From Maribacter flavus (GTDB lineage: Bacteria; Bacteroidota; Bacteroidia; Flavobacteriales; Flavobacteriaceae): 64,000 bases of DNA. This document shows positions 54,323-62,744 of this stretch, piece by piece (position 1 is the first letter of the stretch; each line of letters opens with the position of its first letter). The notes under the pieces are model-generated. The model made no database searches, was not told where the DNA came from, and worked only from the letters and a program-made list of their open reading frames with translations. The translations under genes were made by a program, and so were the position numbers. The stretch spans positions 881,848 to 945,847 of the forward strand of contig NZ_VUOE01000002.1 in assembly GCF_008386635.1 (NCBI RefSeq). Reading direction: 5' to 3'.

Positions 54323-56218
54323 GTGAGCTTAGATCCACATAAAGTACTCAAAGAATATTGGGGCTACCCAAATTTTAAGGGCTCTCAGGAAGAAATTATT
54401 AAAGCGGCCCTCAATGGTAGGGATGTTATGGCATTATTGCCCACAGGTGGCGGGAAGTCGGTTTGCTTTCAAGTTCCCAGCATGGCCACCGAGGGTATCT
54501 GTATCGTAATTTCACCTTTAATCTCCTTAATTCAAAACCAGGTTTTGCAATTAAAAAGCATGGGTATAAAAGCCATTGGCATGACCGGCAAGATGCGTTT
54601 TGAGGAGATCAATGATCTTCTGGACAATTGTGTCTATGGAGACTACAAATTTCTATACATGTCTCCTGAGCGTTTGGAGCAGGAAATGGTACAGGACCGC
54701 ATCCGTCAGATGAACGTCAATTTTTTGGTGGTCGATGAGGCCCACTGTATTTCGCAATGGGGCCACGATTTTCGTCCGGCGTACCTACAATGTAAAATCC
54801 TAAGGGAGCTTCATCCAGAAGTCCCTATGATGGCCTTGACCGCTACGGCCACACAAAGGGTAGAAGCGGATATTGTTAAGCAATTGGAATTGTTGAATCC
54901 ACTGATTCAAAAGCAATCGTTCGTACGGGATAATATTTCCTTTAGGGTAGATACCCAAGAAGACAAGCGGTTTCAACTTTTGTATTATTGCAAGCGACTA
55001 AAAAGTAGCGGAATAATTTACACACGCTCGAGAAGGGTTACCGAGGATATCAGTAACTATCTTTTACAAAATGGGATTTCGTCGACGTTCTATCACGGGG
55101 GAATTCCCGAAAAGGACAAAAGGGACAAATTGGACAAATGGCTCCAGAACGAGATAAAGGTAATGGTAGCCACCAATGCTTTTGGCATGGGTATCGATAA
55201 GGCCGATGTTTCCCTTGTCATTCATTATCAAGTTCCGGACTGTATCGAAAATTATTTTCAGGAAGCAGGCAGGGCTGGACGTAATGGGGATAAGGCCGCT
55301 GCAATCCTCATCACAAATAAAACCGACCAGGAACTTGCCAAAAAACAATTTTTAGATGTATTGCCCGATGTCTCCACGGTAAAATACATCTATAGAAAAC
55401 TGAACAACTATTTTCAAATCGCCTTTGGGGAAGGGAGTAACGAAACATTTCGGATACATTTCAATGAATTCTGTGATGCCTATCAGTTAAATACATTGAT
55501 AACATACAATGTATTGAAGATTCTGGATAGAAACTCCGTCATCGCACTATCTGAATCTTTCAACCGTATGTCCAGTGTACTCTTTATATGCACCAAAGAA
55601 TCGCTTTTAGGCTATTTAGGTAGAAACGCTTTTTTGGACGACTTTACAAAATTGATTTTGCGAACCTATGGAGGAATTTTTGAAAACCATACGGTCATCA
55701 ATACCTTTATCCTGGCCAAAAAATTAAGTTACCCCGAAAAGAAAGTGCTGGAATACCTCGAAATTTTGGCGCGGGATGAAATAATCGAATACAATGCTTC
55801 CCATAGTGACCTTGAAATTACCTTTTTGGTACCAAGGGAAGATGAGCAGACCATAAATCGATTTGCGAAAACTATCAACGAACAGAACCAATTGAAACAG
55901 GCCCAGGTTACGGCCATGCTTAATTATATTGGAACGGACCATATATGCCGAAGTAAGCAATTGCTAACCTATTTTGGGGAAAAGAACCCCGATTCCTGTG
56001 GAATCTGCGACGTATGTCTAGGAGCTCCTTCTAAGGGTACTCAACTTCTGGAACTCAAGAACAGAGCGATAGGATTACTGAAAAATCAGGATGCCTCCTC
56101 AAGAACATTGCTAACTTTGCTTCATTGCCAACAAGAATTGCTCCTACTGGTATTACAAGAACTTTTGGAAGACGGGATTGTGGAGCTTACCTCCAAAAAC
56201 GAATATAAAATCATCTAA
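54323..56218 (+). CDS. recQ: RecQ-family DNA helicase (short form)
   Basis: 631 residues starting at GTG 54323, directly after the AAA gene stop. Walker A LPTGGGKSVCFQVP (~44), DEAH VVDEAHCISQWGHDFRPAY, RecQ motifs TATATQRVE and NAFGMGIDKADV/ QEAGRAGRNG, then the zinc site CRSKQLLTYFGEKNPDSCGICDVC. It ends soon after a winged-helix-like part and lacks the HRDC domain of E. coli RecQ. Unwinds DNA 3'-5' in repair and recombination. Overlaps fmt by one base (TAATG). Confidence 0.92.
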   Translation: MSLDPHKVLKEYWGYPNFKGSQEEIIKAALNGRDVMALLPTGGGKSVCFQVPSMATEGICIVISPLISLIQNQVLQLKSMGIKAIGMTGKMRFEEINDLLDNCVYGDYKFLYMSPERLEQEMVQDRIRQMNVNFLVVDEAHCISQWGHDFRPAYLQCKILRELHPEVPMMALTATATQRVEADIVKQLELLNPLIQKQSFVRDNISFRVDTQEDKRFQLLYYCKRLKSSGIIYTRSRRVTEDISNYLLQNGISSTFYHGGIPEKDKRDKLDKWLQNEIKVMVATNAFGMGIDKADVSLVIHYQVPDCIENYFQEAGRAGRNGDKAAAILITNKTDQELAKKQFLDVLPDVSTVKYIYRKLNNYFQIAFGEGSNETFRIHFNEFCDAYQLNTLITYNVLKILDRNSVIALSESFNRMSSVLFICTKESLLGYLGRNAFLDDFTKLILRTYGGIFENHTVINTFILAKKLSYPEKKVLEYLEILARDEIIEYNASHSDLEITFLVPREDEQTINRFAKTINEQNQLKQAQVTAMLNYIGTDHICRSKQLLTYFGEKNPDSCGICDVCLGAPSKGTQLLELKNRAIGLLKNQDASSRTLLTLLHCQQELLLLVLQELLEDGIVELTSKNEYKII

Positions 56219-57165
56219 TGCAAGCATTACGAATAGTATTTATGGGAACCCCAGATTTTGCCGTGGGGATTTTGGATGCCATCTTTCAAGGCGGTTACAA
56301 AGTAGTAGGTGTGGTTACGGCCCCTGACAGACCTGCTGGAAGGGGAAGAAAACTAAACGAGTCCGCAGTAAAAAAATACGCCCAGGACAAGGGCCTGCCC
56401 ATTTTACAACCGACCAATCTCAAGAGCGAGGATTTTTTGGGAGAATTAAAGGCATTGAACGCGAACCTTCAAGTGGTCGTCGCCTTTAGAATGTTGCCAA
56501 AGGCTGTTTGGCAAATGCCGGAATTTGGCACTTTTAACCTCCATGCCTCCCTGCTGCCCCAATATAGGGGCGCGGCCCCCATCAACTGGGCCATTATCAA
56601 TGGCGAAACAAAAACGGGGGTCACCACGTTTTTTATCGATGATAAAATAGACACAGGGGCTATCATCCTCCAAAAGGAAACCGAAATTCACAAGGACGAG
56701 GACGCTGGTTCCTTACATGACCGTTTGATGGTATTGGGCGCCGATGCCGTTATGGAAACTTTGGAAAGGATTTCACAAGGAAATATGGATGCTATTGTAC
56801 AGGAAAATCCGGCCGAATTGAAAGTGGCCCATAAAATTCAAAGGGATACATGCAAAATCGACTGGAGCCGTCCCATGGATGAAATTTATAATAAGATTCG
56901 GGGATTGAGCCCCTACCCCGCCGCTTGGAGCACCCTAACAAATGATGGGGAACAACTGGATATTAAAATCTACAAGGCCACCAAGGAGAAAACAGACCAT
57001 TCCTTGGATTTTGGGAGTTTACTGTTCGACAAAAAAGAGCTAAAGGTTGCGGTTAAAAATGGGTTCCTGAAATTATGGGAAGTACAACTACAGGGGAAAC
57101 GAAAAATGACGGTAGCAGATCTGTTGAACGGCCTTAATCTATCAAAAAATGCCAAAATTGGCTGA
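56218..57165 (+). CDS. fmt: Methionyl-tRNA formyltransferase
   Basis: Formylates Met-tRNAfMet for translation start. 315 residues, normal length. N-terminal FMGTPDFAVGIL and APDRPAGRGRKL (tRNA contact loop), formyl-transfer motif FNLHASLLPQYRGAAPINWAI with catalytic His and Asn, and a C-terminal OB-fold tail. Shares an A with the recQ stop. Confidence 0.95.
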   Translation: MQALRIVFMGTPDFAVGILDAIFQGGYKVVGVVTAPDRPAGRGRKLNESAVKKYAQDKGLPILQPTNLKSEDFLGELKALNANLQVVVAFRMLPKAVWQMPEFGTFNLHASLLPQYRGAAPINWAIINGETKTGVTTFFIDDKIDTGAIILQKETEIHKDEDAGSLHDRLMVLGADAVMETLERISQGNMDAIVQENPAELKVAHKIQRDTCKIDWSRPMDEIYNKIRGLSPYPAAWSTLTNDGEQLDIKIYKATKEKTDHSLDFGSLLFDKKELKVAVKNGFLKLWEVQLQGKRKMTVADLLNGLNLSKNAKIG

Positions 57166-57267
57166 AGCCCCGTCATTATTGGGATAGCCGAAGAGGTAAA
57201 AAAAGCCTTACTTTATCAACAAACCTCTTGAGTTATCAACAAAACAAGGGATTTGCCCCCATTTTAC

Positions 57268-57297
57268 TTGTGTTGGTCGTAAATCCATATAAATTTG
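57268..57297 (+). promoter_or_regulatory. HU promoter
   Basis: TTG (57268-57270), 19-base spacer and TAAATTTG (57290-57297): near ideal Bacteroidota promoter, 44 bases before the HU start. Region 57166-57267 shows nothing else. Confidence 0.8.
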
Positions 57298-57341
57298 TTA
57301 TAGGTTTAAAATTATTTAACAACAATTAATTTAATCAGATT

Positions 57342-57614
57342 ATGAACAAAACAGAATTGATCGATGCAATGGCAGCAGACGCGGGCATCACTAAAGCAGC
57401 GGCTAAAAAGTCATTGGAGTCTTTCTTAGGAAATGTTGAAGGTGCTCTAAAAAAGGGCAATAGAGTTTCTCTAGTTGGTTTCGGGTCTTGGTCCGTATCT
57501 AAAAGAAATGCAAGAGAAGGTAGAAATCCATCTACTGGTAAAACTATCCAAATCGCAGCTAAAAACGTTGTTAAGTTTAAGGCAGGTTCTGACCTAAGCG
57601 ATGCAGTTAACTAA
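57342..57614 (+). CDS. HU-family DNA-binding protein
   Basis: 90 residues, the standard HU size. MNKTELIDAMAADAGITKAAAKKSL (dimerising helices) and the beta-arm GFGSWSVSKRNAREGRNPSTG with its Pro near the tip are diagnostic. Bends and compacts DNA. Own strong promoter and terminator point to high, independent expression. Confidence 0.97.
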   Translation: MNKTELIDAMAADAGITKAAAKKSLESFLGNVEGALKKGNRVSLVGFGSWSVSKRNAREGRNPSTGKTIQIAAKNVVKFKAGSDLSDAVN

Positions 57615-57636
57615 ATAATTGCAAGATTATCATATG

Positions 57637-57665
57637 AAAAGGCACTTATTAAGTGCCTTTTTTTA
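57637..57665 (+). terminator. HU terminator
   Basis: Perfect 11-bp stem AAAAGGCACTT (57637-57647) with AAGTGCCTTTT (57651-57661), loop ATT, T-run. 22 bases after the stop. Confidence 0.95.
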
Positions 57666-57725
57666 TTCCCAGTTTGGAAAATTAATGTGAAATGTCTTAC
57701 TTTAGGATTATTCAGGTGTTTAAAT

Positions 57726-58286
57726 ATGGTGCATTTAAAGCCAAACAAGGGTAAGTTGTTAATTGCTGAGCCGTCTCTAACAGGTGATGTTTCCTTCAAT
57801 AGATCTGTAGTTCTTATTGCGGAGCACAATGAAGAGGGGTCCGTAGGATTTATACTCAATAAACCTTTGGAATATCAAATAAGTGATCTTGTTACCGAAA
57901 TCTCCAAACCCTTTCAAGTATACAATGGCGGACCCGTTGAGCAGGACAATCTATACTTTATTCATAAAGTACCCCATCTAATCGATAATAGCGTTGAAAT
58001 TTCGGACGGTATCTATTGGGGCGGTGATTTTGATAAGACCGTAGATCTTATCAATAACCACATTATTTCCGAAGACGATATAAGGTTCTTTCTGGGCTAC
58101 TCCGGTTGGTCTTCTCTCCAACTGGACAAGGAGCTATCATCCAAGTCTTGGATAGTTGTCAAGAATGAATATCGGAGTCAGATTATACAAAAACCCTCTG
58201 GAGCTTTTTGGAAGGAAAAAATGCTGGAACTAGGTGGAGACTATCTATTATGGTCCAATGCACCGGAAAACCCTAGTCTTAATTGA
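57726..58286 (+). CDS. YqgE/AlgH-family protein
   Basis: About 186 residues from ATG 57726 (MVHLKPNKGKLLIAEPSL); an ATG at 57687 adds an unlikely 13-residue leader. AEPSLTGDVSFNRSVVLIAEHNEEGSVGFILNKPL and the YNGGPVEQDNLYFIHK block are family signatures. AlgH was named from alginate regulation in Pseudomonas; general function uncertain. Member of a conserved fmt-HU-yqgE neighbourhood. Confidence 0.92.
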   Translation: MVHLKPNKGKLLIAEPSLTGDVSFNRSVVLIAEHNEEGSVGFILNKPLEYQISDLVTEISKPFQVYNGGPVEQDNLYFIHKVPHLIDNSVEISDGIYWGGDFDKTVDLINNHIISEDDIRFFLGYSGWSSLQLDKELSSKSWIVVKNEYRSQIIQKPSGAFWKEKMLELGGDYLLWSNAPENPSLN

Positions 58287-58302
58287 GGGACTCCAATTAC
58301 AA

Positions 58303-58342
58303 TTAGCAGCTAGCAGTTAGCAGTTAGCAGTTAGCAGTTAGC
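58303..58342. repeat. Heptanucleotide tandem repeat TTAGCAG
   Basis: Five units (one with CTAGCAG) plus a part unit. Differs from the 28359 array (TGTTAGC) by one base in the seven when rotated (GCAGTTA against GCTGTTA). Confidence 0.92.
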
Positions 58343-58700
58343 GAAGATCAACTACCAAAAATTGAATATGGAATTACAGGTACAAAGTAATTAAATGATG
58401 TTCTGTAAAAGGTATTCCCCTGATAACTCTAAACATATTTAATATACATGTTGCGGTTACCAAATGAGCAAAAGCTTACTCCCATTACATTTTCCGTGCA
58501 GAAGCAGTAAAGTTTATCAATACCTTGGTTTCCTTGAAATTTGTGCGATGAAGGCATCAGGCAAATGAATCAGTAAATCGGCAGCCATTTTTATTTGACA
58601 TGGTATTGATAACGAAATACTTAAAGGCTAACCTATTTTACTATAAATGACCAGTTATTTCAATAAAAGCTATGATGTACCTGTTTTTGGATAATGCGGA
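58343..58700. other. Intergenic stretch without recognised genes
   Basis: Between convergent yqgE and the aminotransferase gene. No frame of note, no tRNA or clear terminator hairpin seen; only AT-rich sequence. Confidence 0.5.
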
Positions 58701-59546
58701 TTAAACGGCCAATCGGGCAAGGGCATTCAATCTTCCAACGAGCCTTTTGGCCATCGCCGATGTATACTCCTTTTTGCGATAGTTGGTAACAGGAACGATT
58801 CCTTGGATAACATTGGTGATAAAAAGCTCATCTACCTTTTGAAGTTCAAAGGGCGATATACTCTCCTCTACGATTTCCAAAACTTCATCATCCTTCAACA
58901 TGGTAAGTATTTTTTTTCGAATGATTCCGTCCAAGCACCCATCCTTCAAGGGGGGCGTCTTAACTAAATTTCCAGTTACTACGAAGATATTCCCGTTTAT
59001 GGCTTCCACGACGGACTTATCTTTATTGAGCAACAAACAATTCTGATAATCGTTTTCCTTTGCATAAATGCCCGCCACTACGTGAATTATTTTATTGTTC
59101 GTCTTTAGGTTTGACAACATGTCGGGATTCAAATAAAAATCCTTAAAGAGTTCTACTTCATAAACAGCTTCGTTAAGAACATAGAAAGGTGCATCTAGAC
59201 TACTTACTTCAATCACATAGGAAATATCATTAGTCTGTGGTGTATATAAACCCCCATCATTCCTGTAAACGGCAAAGCGAATCCTATGGGCAGGTGAGGT
59301 TTCATTGGGACTTATGGTCTTGTGAATTTCTTCCTCAAAAAATTCCATGGTAAAATTCATCGGAATTTCCATGCGTAAAATCCGCATAGAGGCCATAAGT
59401 CTAAGGTAATGCTCCTCCAAAAAATAAATATGGCCGTTAACTTCCCTTATGGTCTCAAAAAGAGCATCCCCATACTTGAAACCGCGGTTTTGGTGATTAA
59501 AAAAACCTTGTTCGTTTCCAACTAATTCCCCATTAAAATTTACCAT
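58701..59546 (-). CDS. Class IV aminotransferase (PLP), PabC-like
   Basis: 281 residues. VNFNGELVGNEQGFFNHQNRGFKYGDALFETI is the fold-type IV N-terminus; the PLP Lys is probably in NLKTNNKIIHVVAG; LLLNKDKSVVEAINGNIFVVTG and GCLDGIIRKKIL complete it. Members include aminodeoxychorismate lyase and branched-chain aminotransferase; a lyase feeding folate is plausible because of size. Part of the conserved yqgE/START-like group. Confidence 0.87.
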   Translation of the reverse strand: MVNFNGELVGNEQGFFNHQNRGFKYGDALFETIREVNGHIYFLEEHYLRLMASMRILRMEIPMNFTMEFFEEEIHKTISPNETSPAHRIRFAVYRNDGGLYTPQTNDISYVIEVSSLDAPFYVLNEAVYEVELFKDFYLNPDMLSNLKTNNKIIHVVAGIYAKENDYQNCLLLNKDKSVVEAINGNIFVVTGNLVKTPPLKDGCLDGIIRKKILTMLKDDEVLEIVEESISPFELQKVDELFITNVIQGIVPVTNYRKKEYTSAMAKRLVGRLNALARLAV

Positions 59547-59598
59547 AAAAAAAGGCCTTTACTTTAAAGGCCCAAAGATACGGTTTCATAAAGAAATT

Positions 59599-59982
59599 CT
59601 ATTTTGATCCTAGCACCTGTTTTAAATCAGATACTTGGTTTTCCCATAACATCTTTGCCTCGTCCACTTCGTCCTCTTCGGCAAAATCGGTTATGAATAG
59701 CGATACATCCTTGGTAATCTCATCGACAATAATCTTCATCTCAAAATAGGTTCCTTCATCACCTTCGACCCAAGAAAAGCGTACAAATTCATCGGATTTT
59801 CTTTTCAGTAATTTTGCTTCTTCCTCTGCACCGTCCCAAATAAAAATATATTTCTCACCCCTTGAATTTACATTATCGGCAAACCATTCGGAAAGGCCGG
59901 AGGGTGTTACCAAGTATTGATAAAGTAATTGGGGGGAGGATTGTATAACGTACTCTATTTCAAATTTAATTTTGTCGCTCAT
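59599..59982 (-). CDS. START-like (SRPBCC/AHSA1-type) protein
   Basis: 127 residues without signal. KFEIEYVIQSSPQLLYQYLVTPSGLSEWFADN and GDEGTYFEMKIIVDEITKDVSLFITDFAEEDE follow the START/AHSA1 fold (strand-helix, six strands, long acidic helix). Common beside aminotransferase IV in Bacteroidota. Ligand unknown. Upstream of the aminotransferase gene by 52 bases, co-directional. Confidence 0.85.
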   Translation of the reverse strand: MSDKIKFEIEYVIQSSPQLLYQYLVTPSGLSEWFADNVNSRGEKYIFIWDGAEEEAKLLKRKSDEFVRFSWVEGDEGTYFEMKIIVDEITKDVSLFITDFAEEDEVDEAKMLWENQVSDLKQVLGSK

Positions 59983-60065
59983 TCGATCGTCTTTATGCGC
60001 CCAATATATATATTTCTATATGATTAAAAAATAAAAGATGCTTAATATTTTTTAGACTTCATATG

Positions 60066-60096
60066 TTGATGAACAAAAAATTAAACTCTATATTTG
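60066..60096 (+). promoter_or_regulatory. tRNA-Met promoter
   Basis: TTG (60066-60068), 20-base spacer and TATATTTG (60089-60096), 19 bases before the tRNA. Confidence 0.8.
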
Positions 60097-60115
60097 CAGC
60101 CGCAAAAATTACCAT

Positions 60116-60189
60116 GGCGAGGTAGCTCAGCTGGTTAGAGCGTCGGATTCATAACCCGGAGGCCGAGGGTTCAAGTCCCTCTCTCGCTA
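60116..60189 (+). tRNA. tRNA-Met (CAT)
   Basis: Full cloverleaf: acceptor GGCGAGG with TCTCGCT (G-U at both ends), D-arm GCTC/GAGC, anticodon loop TTCATAA and T-arm GAGGG-TTCAAGT-CCCTC. Anticodon CAT; the lack of initiator features points to elongator Met, though a tRNA-Ile with lysidine at C34 would have the same triplet. Its 3' end is the likely insertion point of the element that follows. Confidence 0.93.
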
Positions 60190-60212
60190 CAAGGTGAAAA
60201 CCTTTATAAATC

Positions 60213-60243
60213 AACGGTTTGTGTGCTCACAAACCGTTTTTTT
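60213..60243 (+). terminator. tRNA-Met terminator
   Basis: Perfect 11-bp stem AACGGTTTGTG (60213-60223) with CACAAACCGTT (60228-60238), loop TGCT, T-run. It overlaps the first possible start of the integrase frame, which supports a later start for that gene. Confidence 0.93.
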
Positions 60244-60300
60244 ATGTCCATGATTTCCCTACTTTTACAAAAGGAATACGAAAAGGCATACGTTTTTCGC

Positions 60301-61659
60301 ATGAAAATCAATTTTTCCGAACCAAAAATCTATACCGGTGGAGTGGATGTTTCCCGGTGGTCTACCCTATCCAGAAAGGAACAAAAGGAGGCATTGGATA
60401 AGCGATGGTATGTATATTATTCGTTCAGGAACCCTAAAACAGGTAAGATGGTCCGGCAAGGCCGGATCAAAGGAGGTGCCAATACGTTTAGAACCAAAAA
60501 GGAACGTTATCAATTTCTTGCCATTCTTCGAAACAACCTGCACCAGCTGCTTGCAATGGGTTTCAACCCATATGAGGACAATTCTGAACTCATTCAAAAA
60601 TTAGAAGGAGACCATCCTCAAAAGAAGGAACCATCCAAAGCCAAAAAAAATAAGGTGGATGCCATTAAAGTAAAACCCAGCTCACCCAAAAACCCTCGAA
60701 CTACCAAACAAAAAACTGCAGATGCAGGAATGGAAATTCATGAAGCTCTAGAATATGGACTAAAGATAAAAAGGGATACACTTGCTGCCAGTGGTTTTGG
60801 GAAATACAAGAACCATATCACAAGATTCCAAAAGTGGTTACGCTCTGAGAGACCAGATTTAAAGGGTATTCGGGAAATCGATAAAAAGACTGTCGTAACG
60901 TATCTCAATTCTATGCTCGGTACCAGTTCATCCAGAAACCGTAATAACAGCAGAACCAACCTTAGCTCTCTTTTTACCACTTTGGAAAATAATGAAATCA
61001 TCGAAGAAAATTTCATTAAAAAAATAAATGTTCTCAAAACAAAGCCTAGAAGAAATAAGACCTATACAACGGAACATCTAGAAAAATTGGAAGTTTACAT
61101 GAAGGAGAATGACCCTCTACTCCTTCTCTTTATTCAATTTATCTCCTATAATATGTTAAGGCCGATCGAAGTCTGCAGATTACGCGTTAAAGATATTGAT
61201 ATGCGGGATAAAAAATTATTCATTCGGGCGAAGAACAAACCCGTAAAAATCAAGATTATCCCCGATATTTTGCTTAGTAAGCTTCCTGACCTCTCAGTAA
61301 TGCAACCCGACCATTTTCTATTCACACCTTATGGATTTGGTGAACCTTGGGATTTAAAAGAAGTGGATAGAAGGAATTACTTTTCACGGAGATTCAAAAA
61401 AATCAAGGATATTTTTAATTTGGGAGATGAATATGGCCTCTACAGCTACAGGCATACGAATATTGGCATGATATATCTTGAAATGTCCAAAACCATGACC
61501 CCAATGGAGGTCAAAAGTAAATTGATGCTGATTACCGGACATACAACCCTAACAGCACTGGAAAAATATCTGCATGATATCGATGCGGAATTGCCAAAAG
61601 ACTATTCCAACTATTTGGACCCTACCTTCTACAATAAGGAAACACCAGGTAAAAAATGA
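60301..61659 (+). CDS. Tyrosine recombinase/integrase
   Basis: About 452 residues from ATG 60301 (MKINFSEPKIYTGGVDVSRWS); an ATG-less longer frame begins inside the tRNA terminator. N-terminal arm-binding part with RWYVYYSFRNPKTGKMV, SAM-like core-binding domain (~150-245) and a catalytic domain with Arg287 (LRPIEVCRLR), Arg384 (YSYRHT), His414 (ITGHTTLT) and the Tyr423 nucleophile (LEKYLHD). The usual first His of HxxR is Tyr381, a variation seen in other Bacteroidota integrases. Cuts and joins attachment sites; here almost certainly tRNA-Met. Its stop overlaps the next start (ATGA). Confidence 0.92.
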   Translation: MKINFSEPKIYTGGVDVSRWSTLSRKEQKEALDKRWYVYYSFRNPKTGKMVRQGRIKGGANTFRTKKERYQFLAILRNNLHQLLAMGFNPYEDNSELIQKLEGDHPQKKEPSKAKKNKVDAIKVKPSSPKNPRTTKQKTADAGMEIHEALEYGLKIKRDTLAASGFGKYKNHITRFQKWLRSERPDLKGIREIDKKTVVTYLNSMLGTSSSRNRNNSRTNLSSLFTTLENNEIIEENFIKKINVLKTKPRRNKTYTTEHLEKLEVYMKENDPLLLLFIQFISYNMLRPIEVCRLRVKDIDMRDKKLFIRAKNKPVKIKIIPDILLSKLPDLSVMQPDHFLFTPYGFGEPWDLKEVDRRNYFSRRFKKIKDIFNLGDEYGLYSYRHTNIGMIYLEMSKTMTPMEVKSKLMLITGHTTLTALEKYLHDIDAELPKDYSNYLDPTFYNKETPGKK

Positions 61660-62435
61660 AGTTTTTTGGTAAGTTGAAACATATCGACTTGATATCCCTG
61701 GATGAGGAGGAAAAAATAAAACTATACACCAAAAGACGTCTTTTCGCAAAACGTCATGTTTATTCCGTTTCCTTGAAAATAAAGGCCAACAAGTCCAACA
61801 ACAATTTTAAGGTCGTTTTGGAACCCAAAAGGAATCTTTTTCTTGACTATTATGGATTTCTTAAGGACAACTATATCCGTTCTATTAAAGATGAATGTAT
61901 GCTTTACCTCCACCCCTTTAACGAAATTACCTTTGGTATGGAAAAAATGGATGTAAAAAGGGTAGCCAGACAGTACTACCTCCATATCGCTGGAACTATA
62001 AAAGAGAAAAGTATCAAATGGGTACGGTTCGACCCTACTGCCAAGGGTACCAAAAGAATTGTAAACAGCACCCCATTGGAAGACTGTTACGACAAAAGAA
62101 CTACCTTGGCAATGAGGGCCATCCAGGAACATCGGGAAGGTATGGAACATTTTCTAATGAGCAAAAAAGAGTATTTTAATTCAAAATTGATAGATACCGT
62201 ACCAATTATTAACGAACTCATCAAATTTGAGGGAGGGCTTCAATCCATATTAGCGCTAAATGAGGACTTTTCTTTCGAGGAGGACGTTTATTTCAATGTG
62301 AATATGGCTAAGGAAATAGAACCTCTGGATTCCGTAAATAGGATGCTAGGTAAAAAATCAAAAAAGGCGACCATGCCTACCGATCAGGAGGCTAAGGAAT
62401 ACCTTATAAACACCCTATTCCGTAAAAGGGATTAA
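61656..62435 (+). CDS. Hypothetical protein coupled to the integrase
   Basis: 259 residues, start overlapping the integrase stop by ATGA. Highly charged and basic, no signal or membrane helix; the first ~100 residues alternate strands and basic segments (KLYTKRRLFAKRHVYSVSLKIKANKSNNN), the C-terminal part is helical and ends with KKSKKA...LFRKRD. The tight coupling suggests a job with the recombinase, such as an accessory DNA-binding or directionality protein, but no motif proves that. No known family recognised. Confidence 0.75.
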   Translation: MKFFGKLKHIDLISLDEEEKIKLYTKRRLFAKRHVYSVSLKIKANKSNNNFKVVLEPKRNLFLDYYGFLKDNYIRSIKDECMLYLHPFNEITFGMEKMDVKRVARQYYLHIAGTIKEKSIKWVRFDPTAKGTKRIVNSTPLEDCYDKRTTLAMRAIQEHREGMEHFLMSKKEYFNSKLIDTVPIINELIKFEGGLQSILALNEDFSFEEDVYFNVNMAKEIEPLDSVNRMLGKKSKKATMPTDQEAKEYLINTLFRKRD

Positions 62436-62744
62436 AATGGTTTGTCATTGGTTCACCACCAAACACCAATTACAATAGTTTGAGCTCCCCAGGTGAAAAA
62501 TCTAAAAAATTGGTTTTCTTCGTTTTATTTAGATTGCCTTATAACCCCTTTTTATTAAAACTTTATTGATAGTAAGATATAAGATTACCATTAATCTTTT
62601 GAGGCGGTGAATGGCTCATAGGTTATGTTCATTCGAAAATGCTAGTTTTGATGTTTTTTCGATTATAATACAACAATCATCTAGTTTCTTTGTTTTGTAA
62701 GAAATTATATACTAGTATTAAACACCAATCTTGGCATTTAGCAT
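62436..62744. other. AT-rich intergenic stretch in the element
   Basis: 309 bases, low GC, several short inverted stretches but no convincing terminator, tRNA or gene. It must hold the promoter of the surface-protein gene. Confidence 0.5.

Noticed and set aside
60223-60300. Longer N-terminus of the integrase
   Set aside because: It begins inside the perfect tRNA-Met terminator stem; the conserved protein starts at 60301.
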